64,000 bases of DNA, from positions 1 to 64,000 of the forward strand of contig CAJUQV010000017.1 of NCBI GenBank assembly GCA_910588335.1. The letters are read 5' to 3'. This document shows, one piece after another, positions 31,521-41,095 of this stretch. The notes beneath the pieces were generated by a model. That model was not told where the DNA came from. It ran no database searches and saw only the letters and a list, made by a program, of their open reading frames with translations. The translations under genes were made by a program, and so were the position numbers. This stretch comes from an uncultured Ruminiclostridium sp. (GTDB taxonomy: Bacteria; Bacillota; Clostridia; Oscillospirales; Ruminococcaceae). Position 1 is the stretch's first letter. Each line of letters starts with the position of its first letter.

Positions 31521-32588
31521 CTATCTCATTCCGAGATATTGTTCAAATTCCCTTCTGTCCTGACACCTTGTCTTAGCTACTTCTTCCGTGATTTTGCCGC
31601 TTCTTACCAGCGAAGCGAGGTTCTGATCAAGCGTAAACATTCCGTCCGCCTTACCCGTCGCTATGGTATTGGGAATCTGGAATATCTTCCCCTCACGTAT
31701 CAGCGCAGACACGGCGTCGGTACATTTAAGAAGCTCAAGCGCCGCCACTCGTCCCTTTTTATCGGCGGTAGACACAAGCGTCTGCGAAACTATACCCACC
31801 AGCACATTGCTGAGCTGTGATCTTATCTGTCCCTGTGAATGAGCGGGGTAAACGTCCACAATACGGTCAAGCGTTTCCGCCGCACCGGTGGTATGCAGAG
31901 TTGAAAGTACCAGATGTCCCGTTTCGGCGGCGGTTACCGCGGCGTTGATTGTTTCAAAGTCGCGCATTTCTCCCACCAGAATAACGTCGGGATCCTCGCG
32001 AAGAGAAGAGCGCAGCGCTTTTGAAAAGCTTTCCACGTCAACGTTTACCTCGCGCTGTGTAATCATGGACTGTTTATGATTGTGAACGTACTCGATAGGA
32101 TCCTCGATAGTGATTATGTGGCAGTTTCTCTGACGGTTGATATAATCTATCATTGCGGCCAGCGTGGTGGATTTTCCCGAACCGGTAGGTCCCGTTACCA
32201 AAACCATTCCTCTCGGTCTCAGCGCAAATTCTCCCAGAAGCGCGGGAAGCCCCAAATCCTTCAAAGTGGGTATCTCGTTAAGGAGAAGGCGCATAGCCAC
32301 CGCGTGATAGCCCCGCTGACGGTAAACGTTGACTCTGTGCCTCTGCCCCGCCGTGGAAACAAAGGAAAAGTCCGCGTCCAAACCCTGCTGAATGACCTGT
32401 TTATGCTTTACCGTAGTAATCTGGTTGATAACGCTTACTATAAGCGGTTCGGTCATATCGGGGTACTTGGCGAATTTTTTTATATCGCCGTTTATTCTGA
32501 CTATCGGGGGCAGTCCCACCGTGAAATGTACGTCTGACGCTTTTATCGCCCTTGCCTCGTCGAGAATTTCATTGATGTCCAGTGCCAT
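31521..32588 (-). CDS. pilT: Type IV pilus retraction ATPase PilT
   Basis: 355 residues. The N-terminal PAS-like domain begins DINEILDEARAIKASDVHFT. RecA-type motor domain has Walker A GPTGSGKST (133-141), Asp box IITIEDPIEYVH, Walker B VILVGEMRDFET and His box GHLVLSTLHTTGAAET. The C-terminal AIRNLIRE-like tail is replaced by VSALIREGKIFQIPN. It would depolymerise pili for twitching. It is last in the leftward operon, 51 bp after the Fic gene. Confidence 0.95.
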   Translation of the reverse strand: MALDINEILDEARAIKASDVHFTVGLPPIVRINGDIKKFAKYPDMTEPLIVSVINQITTVKHKQVIQQGLDADFSFVSTAGQRHRVNVYRQRGYHAVAMRLLLNEIPTLKDLGLPALLGEFALRPRGMVLVTGPTGSGKSTTLAAMIDYINRQRNCHIITIEDPIEYVHNHKQSMITQREVNVDVESFSKALRSSLREDPDVILVGEMRDFETINAAVTAAETGHLVLSTLHTTGAAETLDRIVDVYPAHSQGQIRSQLSNVLVGIVSQTLVSTADKKGRVAALELLKCTDAVSALIREGKIFQIPNTIATGKADGMFTLDQNLASLVRSGKITEEVAKTRCQDRREFEQYLGMR

Positions 32589-32639
32589 TGTCTTGGTTTC
32601 CTTTCCAGATTTTTAATACTTATCCTATCGGAACACATT

Positions 32640-33374
32640 TTAAACTATAAATTTTTTTATTTTTTCGTAATACATTGCCTGCTCCCTTTCAAAAAAATCG
32701 AGAAGAGGCTTAAGTTCATTTTCTATCTGGGCTTTGTGAAGAGCGGAGTAGTAAACGGCCTTATCGTTATCGGTTATTATTACGGGCATTATATCGCTGT
32801 CAAGACACTGTTTTAATATTATCGCTCTGCCTGTTCTGCCGTTTCCGTCCTGAAACGGGTGGATACGCTCATATTCGGCGTGAAACTCGGCAATATCGGC
32901 TAACTGTTTTTTTCCGGAATTGTATTTTAAAATAAGCGCTTCCATTCGGGCATGGATATTTTGGGGCAGCTCGGTTTCGATATCCGACACCTGATTAGCC
33001 CGATTCTTATATTCGCCCACGGGATAACCGTTGGCGTAATCCTCAAAAACCCCGATTTTAAGCTGATAGTGAAACCGCTTTATCATATCGGAATCCAATG
33101 GCTTATCAAGCGATTTCAGAACTTCGTTGAACATTTTAAAATGTCCCGTCATTTCCTCAATATCCTTCGCTTTGTATACGGTGCGCTCGTTTTCGCTGAA
33201 TACCGTGCCGGTGTCGAAAAGCATTGCCGTCTGTTCGCTTGTAAGCGTACTGCCCTCGATTTTATTTGAATTGTAGGCCATCAGCTTTTGTGTGAGTGAA
33301 TATACGCCTTTTCTGTCGCCTGCGGAAAATTCCCGCAAAATGGAGGATTTCAGAGTACGAGTAAGATTTTTCAT
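32640..33374 (-). CDS. Fic-domain protein (AMP-transferase type) with N-terminal inhibitory motif
   Basis: 244 residues. The complete Fic motif HPFQDGNGRTGR is at residues 172-183, with the catalytic His172 and the phosphate-binding Asn. An N-terminal helix carries SNKIEG at 36-41, fitting the (S/T)xxxE(G/N) inhibitory motif of autoinhibited Fic proteins. A beta-hairpin flap precedes the active site. Fic enzymes transfer AMP or related groups to protein hydroxyls. It lies 26 bp after pilB and 51 bp before pilT, on the same strand, so it is probably co-transcribed with pilus motors. The target is unknown. Confidence 0.88.
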   Translation of the reverse strand: MKNLTRTLKSSILREFSAGDRKGVYSLTQKLMAYNSNKIEGSTLTSEQTAMLFDTGTVFSENERTVYKAKDIEEMTGHFKMFNEVLKSLDKPLDSDMIKRFHYQLKIGVFEDYANGYPVGEYKNRANQVSDIETELPQNIHARMEALILKYNSGKKQLADIAEFHAEYERIHPFQDGNGRTGRAIILKQCLDSDIMPVIITDNDKAVYYSALHKAQIENELKPLLDFFEREQAMYYEKIKKFIV

Positions 33375-33400
33375 ATATATTTTTCTTTCACTTTAAAATA

Positions 33401-35095
33401 TTATACGGAATACGTCGCCTTTACAAGCTCGTCAAGCGACGTCTCCCCATTCAGCACCATATCCGTCACGTTTTCCCTCAGAAGCTTGGTGCCGTGTTTT
33501 CTGGCGAGGTTGGCTATCTGTTCCTGATTGGCGTTTTTGGAGATAAGCTCCTTAAGGTCGTTGCCCGCCACTATAATTTCGTGAATGGCGGTACGTCCGT
33601 GATAGCCCGTGCCTCCGCACTCGCGGCAGCCGCCTAATCTGGGCGTATAAATAACCGTCCTTTCGGTTTTTCCCACAAGTCTTAAATCCGCGGGATCATT
33701 AAGAATAAGCTTTTCCTTGCAGTGCGGGCAAAGAAGCTTTACCAGTCTCTGCGCCACTACGCCTATAAGCGAGGAAGCAACCATATAAGGCGCTACTCCC
33801 ATATCCACAAGGCGCATTATGGTACCCGCCGCATCGTTTGTATGCAGCGTGGAAAGCACAAGGTGTCCCGTAATCGCGGCGCGTATTGCGATATCGGCGG
33901 TTTCGCCGTCGCGTATCTCACCTAACATTATAACGTCGGGATCCTGTCTGAGAATGGAGCGAAGGGCGGCGGCAAAGGTCATACCTGCCTTTTCGTTTAT
34001 CTGTACTTGGTTTATCCCGTCCATTTTCTTTTCCACGGGATCCTCTACCGTAACAATGTTGACCGTGGGCTTTGACAGCTCGCCCAAGGCGGCGTAAAGG
34101 GTGGTGGACTTACCGGAACCGGTAGGCCCCGTTACCAGCATAACGCCGTGAGGACAGCGGATAATGCTCTTAAACATTTCATAGTTATAATCGGTCATAC
34201 CGAGATCGGTAATTTTTCTCGCCTTTTCGTCGGCGGTGGATAAAAGACGAATAACCACCTTTTCACCGTAAACGGTAGGAATCGAGCTTACACGAAGGTC
34301 GAGATTGACACCGTCAACATTGACTCCGTAGCGTCCGTCAAGGGGGATTCTCTTTTCGGCTATGTTCATTCCCGCCAGAATTTTGATACGGGTAACCAAG
34401 GCATTATGCACGTTGGGCTTGACCGACATCTGCTCCACCAGATCGCCGTCCAGTCTGAAGCGTATTCTTGTTTTGGTTTTAAACGGCTCTATATGGATAT
34501 CCGAAGCGTTTTTTCTGAAAGCGTTTTCAACAAGGGTATTAACAAGCTTTACAACGGGGGCGTTGTCTATACGCTCGTCCGAGTTTTCAAGCTCCGCCTG
34601 CATAAGCGCCTCGTTGGCGTCGTACTCCTTGTTGATGTCGTTCATCATGTCGCTTACGGTATTTTGTGAGTAAGCGCGGTCTATTGCGTCGACAATGGCG
34701 GACTTTGTGGCCAACATCGGGTAAATTTCCATTCCCGAAGTGATCTTAAGTTCCTCGAAAATATAGAAGTTAACGGGATCGTTGGTGGCTACGTAAAGTC
34801 TTCCGCCCTGCATCTTATAACCGATTACGGTATTTTTTCTCGCAACGGCTTCGGGTATTTTCTTTACCGCCTCTCTATCTATTTTTGAGGTAACCAAATC
34901 TATATAGGGCACCTTAAGCCTTGCGGACAGCGCGTGAACCACCTGTGTTTCGCTGACGTATCCGAGCTTTAAAAGGATTTCGCCTATTTTTTCCCCGGCA
35001 AAATCCGTTTTTTGCTTTACAAGTGCGTCGTTCAGCTGCACATCGGTAATATAGCCCGATTCAACCAAAAGTTGTCCTATGGGTACACTTTTCAT
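33401..35095 (-). CDS. pilB: Type IV pilus extension ATPase PilB (GspE family)
   Basis: 564 residues. The N-terminal MshEN/GspE_N domain covers about 1-150 (IGQLLVESGYITDVQLNDAL, a c-di-GMP-binding type repeat in relatives). The motor domain has Walker A GPTGSGKSTTL, VTVEDPVE, VIMLGEIRDGET and the HLVLSTLHTND box. A zinc-binding tetracysteine motif is present (CPHCKEKL and CRECGGTGYHGR). It powers pilus assembly with PilC. First gene of pilB-fic-pilT. Confidence 0.95.
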   Translation of the reverse strand: MKSVPIGQLLVESGYITDVQLNDALVKQKTDFAGEKIGEILLKLGYVSETQVVHALSARLKVPYIDLVTSKIDREAVKKIPEAVARKNTVIGYKMQGGRLYVATNDPVNFYIFEELKITSGMEIYPMLATKSAIVDAIDRAYSQNTVSDMMNDINKEYDANEALMQAELENSDERIDNAPVVKLVNTLVENAFRKNASDIHIEPFKTKTRIRFRLDGDLVEQMSVKPNVHNALVTRIKILAGMNIAEKRIPLDGRYGVNVDGVNLDLRVSSIPTVYGEKVVIRLLSTADEKARKITDLGMTDYNYEMFKSIIRCPHGVMLVTGPTGSGKSTTLYAALGELSKPTVNIVTVEDPVEKKMDGINQVQINEKAGMTFAAALRSILRQDPDVIMLGEIRDGETADIAIRAAITGHLVLSTLHTNDAAGTIMRLVDMGVAPYMVASSLIGVVAQRLVKLLCPHCKEKLILNDPADLRLVGKTERTVIYTPRLGGCRECGGTGYHGRTAIHEIIVAGNDLKELISKNANQEQIANLARKHGTKLLRENVTDMVLNGETSLDELVKATYSV

Positions 35096-35147
35096 GGTAT
35101 TTTGATTTCCTTTCTATATATCTATATACGAAATTACATTTTTTGTA

Positions 35148-35176
35148 TTGCCTTTTCCTCAAAAAAATGATAAAAT
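35148..35176 (+). promoter_or_regulatory. Promoter of pilD
   Basis: TTGCCT (35148-35153), 17-bp spacer, TAAAAT (35171-35176). It lies in the 119-bp gap between the divergent pilB and pilD. Confidence 0.6.
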
Positions 35177-35214
35177 AGTAATATTATAAAAATCCATCAA
35201 AGGCGGTCTGAGCT

Positions 35215-35961
35215 ATGGAAAATTTTTTTAACACTGCTGCGGCAATTTTATTTTTTATATTGGGAAGCATTATAGGGAGCTTTTTAAACGTTCTCATCTA
35301 TCGCCTTCCCAAAAAGGAATCTATCGTAAAGGGTCGGTCTCACTGTACATACTGCGGCAAGCAAATACTGAATATGGATCTTATCCCGATAATAAGCTAT
35401 ATTATACTTAGGGGGAAGTGCCGTTACTGTAAGAAGCCCATTTCGCCTCGGTATATGATAGTGGAGCTTTTGACCGCCTGTTCTTATCTGGCGGCATATG
35501 TTGCGCTGGGGTATTCGGCGGAGCTTATTTACGCGGCGATTCTGTTTCCGGTGTTAATTACACTGAGTCTCTGGGATTTAAACCACAAGGAGATACCTTA
35601 TACTTGCAGTATAATAATAGCCGTTTTAGGCATAATTTCAATATTCACGTCCCATATCCCATGGTATGAGCATCTTATAGGAGCGGTAATTGTGGCTCTG
35701 CCATTCGGGGTACTGTGTTTTCTGGGAGCAATGGGCGGCGGAGACGTTCAGCTTATGGCGGCGGCAGGGCTGCTGCTGGGCTGGAGCATCGTTCCGTCGG
35801 CGCTTATCGGTATTGTTTTGGGTGCAATTTTCGGGCTGATTGTGAAAGCGGTTACGAAAAGCAATGTTATAGTGTTCGGACCGTTTTTGTCTGTGGGTAT
35901 ATTTGCGGGGTTCCTTTGGGGAGAGGGGATTATTAACGCTTATCTGGGGCTTATAAGGTGA
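35215..35961 (+). CDS. pilD: Prepilin peptidase (A24 family)
   Basis: 248 residues, polytopic. The N-terminal methylase-like domain has two CxxC pairs (CTYCGK, CRYCKK). The aspartyl protease motifs are WDLNHKEIP and GGGDVQL, with the two catalytic Asp residues. It cleaves and probably methylates the prepilins encoded next door. It is transcribed against the rest of the cluster, between the prepilin genes and pilB. Confidence 0.95.
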   Translation: MENFFNTAAAILFFILGSIIGSFLNVLIYRLPKKESIVKGRSHCTYCGKQILNMDLIPIISYIILRGKCRYCKKPISPRYMIVELLTACSYLAAYVALGYSAELIYAAILFPVLITLSLWDLNHKEIPYTCSIIIAVLGIISIFTSHIPWYEHLIGAVIVALPFGVLCFLGAMGGGDVQLMAAAGLLLGWSIVPSALIGIVLGAIFGLIVKAVTKSNVIVFGPFLSVGIFAGFLWGEGIINAYLGLIR

Positions 35962-35982
35962 TTGGTTTGGTATAAACAGCTT

Positions 35983-36008
35983 AACGGAGGTTTGCGCCTC
36001 CGTTTTTT
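35983..36008 (+). terminator. Terminator of pilD
   Basis: AACGGAGG/CCTCCGTT stem with a 6-base loop, followed by TTTTTT; 18 bp before the end of the converging prepilin gene. Confidence 0.85.
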
Positions 36009-36025
36009 GCTGTTTTATATCGAAA

Positions 36026-36973
36026 TTATAAATCCGCTCTGACAACATACAAAATAACCAAACCGTCCTGAGTTAGCTTACCGTCCGCATCTGTTACCAG
36101 CTCTATTGTTGTGCCGTCCGCGCTTATCGAATTAACGCTGTCGGTTTTATCAAAGCTTGCTTTTCCGTTAAGCAATCTGAAAGAAAGACTTTTTATCTGG
36201 TTAGACGGTTCAAAAGAAGCAAATTTTTTAAAAACAGGTCGGCTCCCATTCCAATGGTCAAATTCGTCTTGTCCCGTCCTTTTGAAAATCTGGCTATGAA
36301 TTGTAAGATATGTTTCACTGTCAGACGTTTTAGTTTCAAAGGCAATCTGATAGCTATATCCTACCCCGCCTGGTGAGTCATTACTGTAAAATTCATCGTT
36401 AAACGCGTCAAATACGTGAAAATCGTCCCAATTTTTTCCGCCTTTTCCTTCGCCGCCGCCATCGCGTTCACTAAGTAAATTTGCAAATGTCTGCATATCC
36501 ACAGACGGTAAACCCCAATTTAAATCTACAATATTGGTTTTCGTACCGTCAGCGTTTACTTTGCAGATTGTACCGAAATCATAAAGACGAAAATCGCCCG
36601 GATAATTATTCATAACCGCGAAAGCTTTAATTTCCTCGCCAGCCTTCAAAGCGTTTCTGTAATCATTGAATTGATTATTCAGTGCGTCAATTTTCGGGTC
36701 GCTTGGCAAGGCATAGGCTGTTTCCGTGGCATGAGGATATGGCATAATACTTATCTTGGAAGCTTTTTCAACCATTCCTCTAATATATTCGTTAGCGGTA
36801 TTGCACATTGAGTCCATATGTGCGTTTCCTTTTACGGAATTAAGCAGATTATTCACCAGTGCAAGCATTCCAGTAGCGCAAAGGAGCAGAACCGACGCGA
36901 CTATCAGTACGACCAATATTTCAACAAGCGTCAAGCCTTTTTTGCTTAAAATACGTTTATAAAATATTTTCAT
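36026..36973 (-). CDS. Minor prepilin (PilW-like pseudopilin)
   Basis: 315 residues. The type IV prepilin leader has cleavage at KKG/LTLVEILVVLIVASVLLL, with the Glu5 of the mature form and a hydrophobic N-terminal helix. The rest is a long beta-rich head with no recognised motif. The size and position at the end of a run of pilin-like genes suit a PilW-type tip minor pilin. It is 17 bp after the previous prepilin gene. Confidence 0.85.
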   Translation of the reverse strand: MKIFYKRILSKKGLTLVEILVVLIVASVLLLCATGMLALVNNLLNSVKGNAHMDSMCNTANEYIRGMVEKASKISIMPYPHATETAYALPSDPKIDALNNQFNDYRNALKAGEEIKAFAVMNNYPGDFRLYDFGTICKVNADGTKTNIVDLNWGLPSVDMQTFANLLSERDGGGEGKGGKNWDDFHVFDAFNDEFYSNDSPGGVGYSYQIAFETKTSDSETYLTIHSQIFKRTGQDEFDHWNGSRPVFKKFASFEPSNQIKSLSFRLLNGKASFDKTDSVNSISADGTTIELVTDADGKLTQDGLVILYVVRADL

Positions 36974-36990
36974 ATCTGCGCTCCTTGCAA

Positions 36991-37767
36991 TTATAAGTTA
37001 ACTGAAATAGTGTTCCCTGTTCCCGTTCCGTTATTGAAATATTTGTCAAGGCTTCCGTAGGCGGCATAGTCGTCATCAGAAATATTGAAAGTTATCGCCG
37101 CGTTGACAGACGCGTCACCTGATTCGATTCTGACCGTGTTTTCATCTATCATAAGCATTTTTCCCGCGCTGGTGCCGCTGAATAATATGTCGTGCCAACC
37201 AGTGGGGAGAATTATTTTAACGGATATTTCTTTAGCGTCCGGCTTTGCCGAATTATAGTTTACCGTCCAGGTTACCTTTTGTTCACCGGTGCCCGCGATA
37301 ACGGATTCATTTACGGTAATTTCATTTTTTTCCGCTCCGTATATCTTACTCTTACCGGAAACAGGAGGAGTAGATGGCGTACCGCCGCCGTTTTTTATCT
37401 CCTGAAATTTTTTATAGTTTGAAAAATCGTATTTTATAGCGCCGAGAGCGGCATCTGCATGAGAATCGTAATGCTTTTCGGCTTTAATATCATCGGTGCC
37501 GTTGGCAGGTATCGCTTCCGTGAATACTCCCGCGCCGTCAGGACAATCAAACACAATTTGTGACGTATAGGCGGTGGTATCCGCACCGTTTTCGACTATA
37601 AGATCAATTTGACGGTCGATGTCATTTTCGAGTTTTTGATTGTTGTTCCTTGCGTTGATCGTAATGGTGAGAATAGACATAAGAAGTAGGGACATTATCG
37701 CCAGCACCGCCATAGCTACCACACATTCTACAAGCGTAAAGCCGCCTTTGTTTTTTAATTTCTTCAC
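36991..37767 (-). CDS. Minor prepilin (PilV/pseudopilin-like)
   Basis: 258 residues. Leader KNKGG/FTLVECVVAMAVLAIMS gives a classic class III signal with Glu5. The head contains a segment of about 85 residues with an immunoglobulin-like strand pattern (SVIAGTGEQKVTWTVNYN). It is 15 bp downstream of the PilX-like gene and 17 bp upstream of the next prepilin gene. It would be processed by PilD and built into the pilus or its tip complex. Confidence 0.85.
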   Translation of the reverse strand: MKKLKNKGGFTLVECVVAMAVLAIMSLLLMSILTITINARNNNQKLENDIDRQIDLIVENGADTTAYTSQIVFDCPDGAGVFTEAIPANGTDDIKAEKHYDSHADAALGAIKYDFSNYKKFQEIKNGGGTPSTPPVSGKSKIYGAEKNEITVNESVIAGTGEQKVTWTVNYNSAKPDAKEISVKIILPTGWHDILFSGTSAGKMLMIDENTVRIESGDASVNAAITFNISDDDYAAYGSLDKYFNNGTGTGNTISVNL

Positions 37768-37782
37768 TGCGTTTTCCTCCTT

Positions 37783-40080
37783 CTATTTATAGCCTAAGGT
37801 ACTAAAGCTTTGAAGAGTTGTTGCCTCGGAGCTTCCTCCGGGCACACCGTCGTTGTTGGCGAAGCTTATGAGACGTTTTACTATGTCTGTTTTTTTATAA
37901 TTGGTTTCTCCGACGTTTTTATAATTATCCGCGTAATCATACGGTGTGGTAAAGGCGAGCATAGCGGAAGGATTTTTATAAGTATAGGTTCCTACTATCA
38001 GTCCTCCGAAAAACTGTAATCCGCTGTATCCACTGTTACAAAGTAATTCGGAACATGGGGCGTAAATATACCCGCTGAATCCGCTGGCAATGTTAAAATT
38101 CAGATAATTATTTGTAAAGATGGAAGTGAGATTATTGCTTGCGTCTCTTGTCTTTCCCGTGGTTACTAAGAAAATATTATTATGCGCGTCTGCGCCTACA
38201 GTGCTTTGTTTCATTATAGTAGCGTTTGTCTTGCTGTCAACAGTTATAGTTTCAAGAGCCGGGACTATTTTTGCCTGTGCAACGAAATTATTATCCGAAT
38301 AAACAACCTTTCCGTTTTTTGCCATGTCATCAATCGATGTTATATCATCTCTCATATATAAAGCGAAGTTCTCGTGTCCTATAAATTGTTGATTATTCAT
38401 TTTAAAATTAGTATCTGACGGCAAGATAAAAATAACGGAATGAGTCCCTCTTATAAGTATGTTTGTGCCGTTAAAATCGTCAAAAAAAGAAAATAGTTTC
38501 TTTCCGTTATCGTCTGTCATACCGTTACTGTCAAGATAAATATACATATCCGAGTCCGTAGCGTCGAAAACAATGGTATTTCCATCACCATTCCATTTTC
38601 CGCCCGAAGGAGGATTTTTTATCGGAGTGATTTTACAGCTTTTTTTAATTGTCAATAACGTACGAGACCAATATTTGTTGTATTGCTCCACTCTAATGTT
38701 TTCATCATCATAAGAACCATAATCGCCACTATCATTCCAGTCTGTTATTAAATTGGGGGCATTCGGCAAATCAAGTACCGGTACTGTACTTTCAAGCTTT
38801 GTAAGAAAATATCCTTCTGCGTCCCAATCTTCATATTTATTGGATTTTGTCTTTGTGATAATATACTTTGATACTTCACCCCAGTCCGAAACGGGAGAAC
38901 CTGCTGCCGCAGCGTCGGCGAAAGCCGTTGTTATCAACGTACCTACTGTGGAGTCATTTTCAGGATTAAAAGAAGCATATGAAAAAGAATTATCCGTAAT
39001 ATTTCCTGCGCATTTCATGGATACAGACGAACCGTTACAGTTTGAAGCCAATTCTATATCTCCGTTAACAACAAATGTCCCCAAATCGCCGTTAACGGCA
39101 CTGCCCACATAAAGGTTTTTACCCACATAGAAGGAATCGGCTGTTCCGGTGTGAGTATTTATATAGCAATTACCCGCAACAAAGAAGTTGGTGGGATTTG
39201 ATCCGATCTCTCCGTCAAGTATCAAATCACCAAGTACATAAATATCTTTTGATATAAATGATTTATTGGCACCACTTTTAACCGTCATATTTCCGCGCAC
39301 AAAGATGTAATCAACGTCAACTGTAGAACCGCTTCCGCCGCCGTCTGCGGAAAGAACATAGAAATTCTCGCCTATAACCATTTCGTTGGGTTCCGTTTTG
39401 GCACCATAGCCTATTCCGTTATCAACAAACGTACCGGTGGCGTAAATAGAATTACGTATATTTGTCGCGCCGCCGCCAAAATCGGTATAGTCGTTTTCAA
39501 AATAAGCGTCGCTGAATAATACGCCGCATTGAAATACAACGTCCTCAGGTCTGTTTCCAGTACTTGTCAAAAATCTTGTAAAGTAATCGGAGGGACCGGT
39601 TACAATCTCTTTTACCGCTGTTACTACTATTGTTTCGCCGTTGTAATCGGATTTTGTCGTGATTTCAAAAATATGAGAGGTGTTTTCCGGATTTTCGGGG
39701 GATTGAATTTGCTTAGTTTTAGTTATGGTAACTGTAGCCTTACCCATATTTTCATCGGAAAGATCAATATTGCTGGTAATATCGGAAGTGCTTCCCACCG
39801 TGAGTTTTATCATTTTCCCTATAAGCGTATCCGAATAATCACTTAGCTCTTTTCCGCTTTTCGATATTGCTTCCAGATACCCATCAATATACTTAGAAAC
39901 CGTATCGCTCACCGACACCGCTGTCTGATAGCTCTGCTCACTGCTATACCTAACATTAACCGAGCTTTGCTGATTATTAACAATATAGAAAGTAGCCGAC
40001 GCCGCAACAATCAGTATCGACATTACAACCACAACAAGGAAAAGGACACTTCCCTTTTTATTCAGCAGTCTTTTCATCAT
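37783..40080 (-). CDS. Large PilX-like pilus protein with prepilin-type N-terminus
   Basis: 765 residues, far larger than typical PilX (about 190). The N-terminus KKG/SVLFLVVVVMSILIVAASATFYI resembles a prepilin signal but lacks Glu5, as in PilX/GspK-type tip proteins. The mature region has a central run of strand-rich turns (about 195-370: VRGNMTVKSG, DIYVLGDLILDGEIG, FFVAGNCYIN, FYVGKNLYVG), which looks like a right-handed beta-helix made of repeats, plus a C-terminal domain. It may be a surface-exposed adhesin tip carried on the pilus. Confidence 0.75.
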   Translation of the reverse strand: MMKRLLNKKGSVLFLVVVVMSILIVAASATFYIVNNQQSSVNVRYSSEQSYQTAVSVSDTVSKYIDGYLEAISKSGKELSDYSDTLIGKMIKLTVGSTSDITSNIDLSDENMGKATVTITKTKQIQSPENPENTSHIFEITTKSDYNGETIVVTAVKEIVTGPSDYFTRFLTSTGNRPEDVVFQCGVLFSDAYFENDYTDFGGGATNIRNSIYATGTFVDNGIGYGAKTEPNEMVIGENFYVLSADGGGSGSTVDVDYIFVRGNMTVKSGANKSFISKDIYVLGDLILDGEIGSNPTNFFVAGNCYINTHTGTADSFYVGKNLYVGSAVNGDLGTFVVNGDIELASNCNGSSVSMKCAGNITDNSFSYASFNPENDSTVGTLITTAFADAAAAGSPVSDWGEVSKYIITKTKSNKYEDWDAEGYFLTKLESTVPVLDLPNAPNLITDWNDSGDYGSYDDENIRVEQYNKYWSRTLLTIKKSCKITPIKNPPSGGKWNGDGNTIVFDATDSDMYIYLDSNGMTDDNGKKLFSFFDDFNGTNILIRGTHSVIFILPSDTNFKMNNQQFIGHENFALYMRDDITSIDDMAKNGKVVYSDNNFVAQAKIVPALETITVDSKTNATIMKQSTVGADAHNNIFLVTTGKTRDASNNLTSIFTNNYLNFNIASGFSGYIYAPCSELLCNSGYSGLQFFGGLIVGTYTYKNPSAMLAFTTPYDYADNYKNVGETNYKKTDIVKRLISFANNDGVPGGSSEATTLQSFSTLGYK

Positions 40081-40162
40081 TATGCCGTCCTTTCACCGCC
40101 CTTCGGGCGGGTTCTGCCGCATTTGCGGAATTTTCTCTCTTTATTTTCGTTCTGTTTTTCAA

Positions 40163-41095
40163 TTACGCCGCCGGAGTATCCGTCTGTTCGGACTGCTCCT
40201 GTCCGGCTTCCTCGTTCTCTTCGATCTGAAGCTCCTTTACACAGTAAAGGGTCATACTTATACTGTAAGTTGATTCGTCCGTATCTTTTACACGTGTGTC
40301 CTCGGAGTTGGGCGCGGCGGACTGAATGGGCACCGGGTTTCCGTTTTCGTCGGTGACGGGCGGAAGGGTCGGTGTTTCCCGTTCAGTTGACGCGGGGGCT
40401 TTTGTGTAATTTATCTCGGCGCTGTGAATGTAAGTGGCGCGCTCAAGATTGTGGACGTAATCAAGAAAATCAAGATATTGCTGCCTGGTGCAGGTCACGT
40501 CAAAGTCGGCGGTTATGGAGCCTATGGTCTGGTTCTCCGCCGAGAGCTGAAGCCGCTTAAGGTCTTTCAGAAGCTTTGCGGAAAGCTCTTCATAGATTGC
40601 CATAAAAGCCTCGTCCTCAATAATATTGCCGTCGGCGTCGTAATTAAGGTCATACTGGCTCCAGTCAACGCCGTAGCTATCCTGATAGCCGGAGTATTCT
40701 TTAAGTGGATATGTTACGAAGGTCTCTACAAAAGTGCTCAAAGACAAAGTCGAAGTGGTAAATTCGCCGATTCTCAGGGAGTCGGTGCCTATACCGCCGT
40801 TTTGCAGTATTTCCCTGAACATGGCGTCCGCCTGATAAGTGGTCATATCGTCGTAAAAATAATCGGCATAATCCTTTGCCGCCTCCATAGCGTCTTTAAG
40901 CTCCTGATCTATGGTGGATTCTCTCGTTAAGCTGTTGTAAAGCTGATCGCGGCGTACTCTCGCGTCTTCGAGACTCGCTTTGTTGCCGCTTATCTTCTGG
41001 TATTCGGGGACAACCAACATAAATGCCCCCACAGCCATAATAACTATGGCAAGAAACACGGCTAATATAACCTTTTCCTTATTGCTTAATTTCAT
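40163..41095 (-). CDS. pilO: PilO-like pilus assembly protein
   Basis: 310 residues. Short cytoplasmic start, transmembrane helix at about 8-30 (VILAVFLAIVIMAVGAFMLVV), coiled coil (31-75), then a two-part alpha/beta extracytoplasmic domain and an acidic, Glu/Gln-rich tail. It overlaps the end of the PilM-PilN gene by 17 bp. In Gram-negative bacteria PilO pairs with PilN in the alignment complex. PilP and the outer-membrane PilQ are absent, as expected in a Gram-positive. Confidence 0.78.
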   Translation of the reverse strand: MKLSNKEKVILAVFLAIVIMAVGAFMLVVPEYQKISGNKASLEDARVRRDQLYNSLTRESTIDQELKDAMEAAKDYADYFYDDMTTYQADAMFREILQNGGIGTDSLRIGEFTTSTLSLSTFVETFVTYPLKEYSGYQDSYGVDWSQYDLNYDADGNIIEDEAFMAIYEELSAKLLKDLKRLQLSAENQTIGSITADFDVTCTRQQYLDFLDYVHNLERATYIHSAEINYTKAPASTERETPTLPPVTDENGNPVPIQSAAPNSEDTRVKDTDESTYSISMTLYCVKELQIEENEEAGQEQSEQTDTPAA

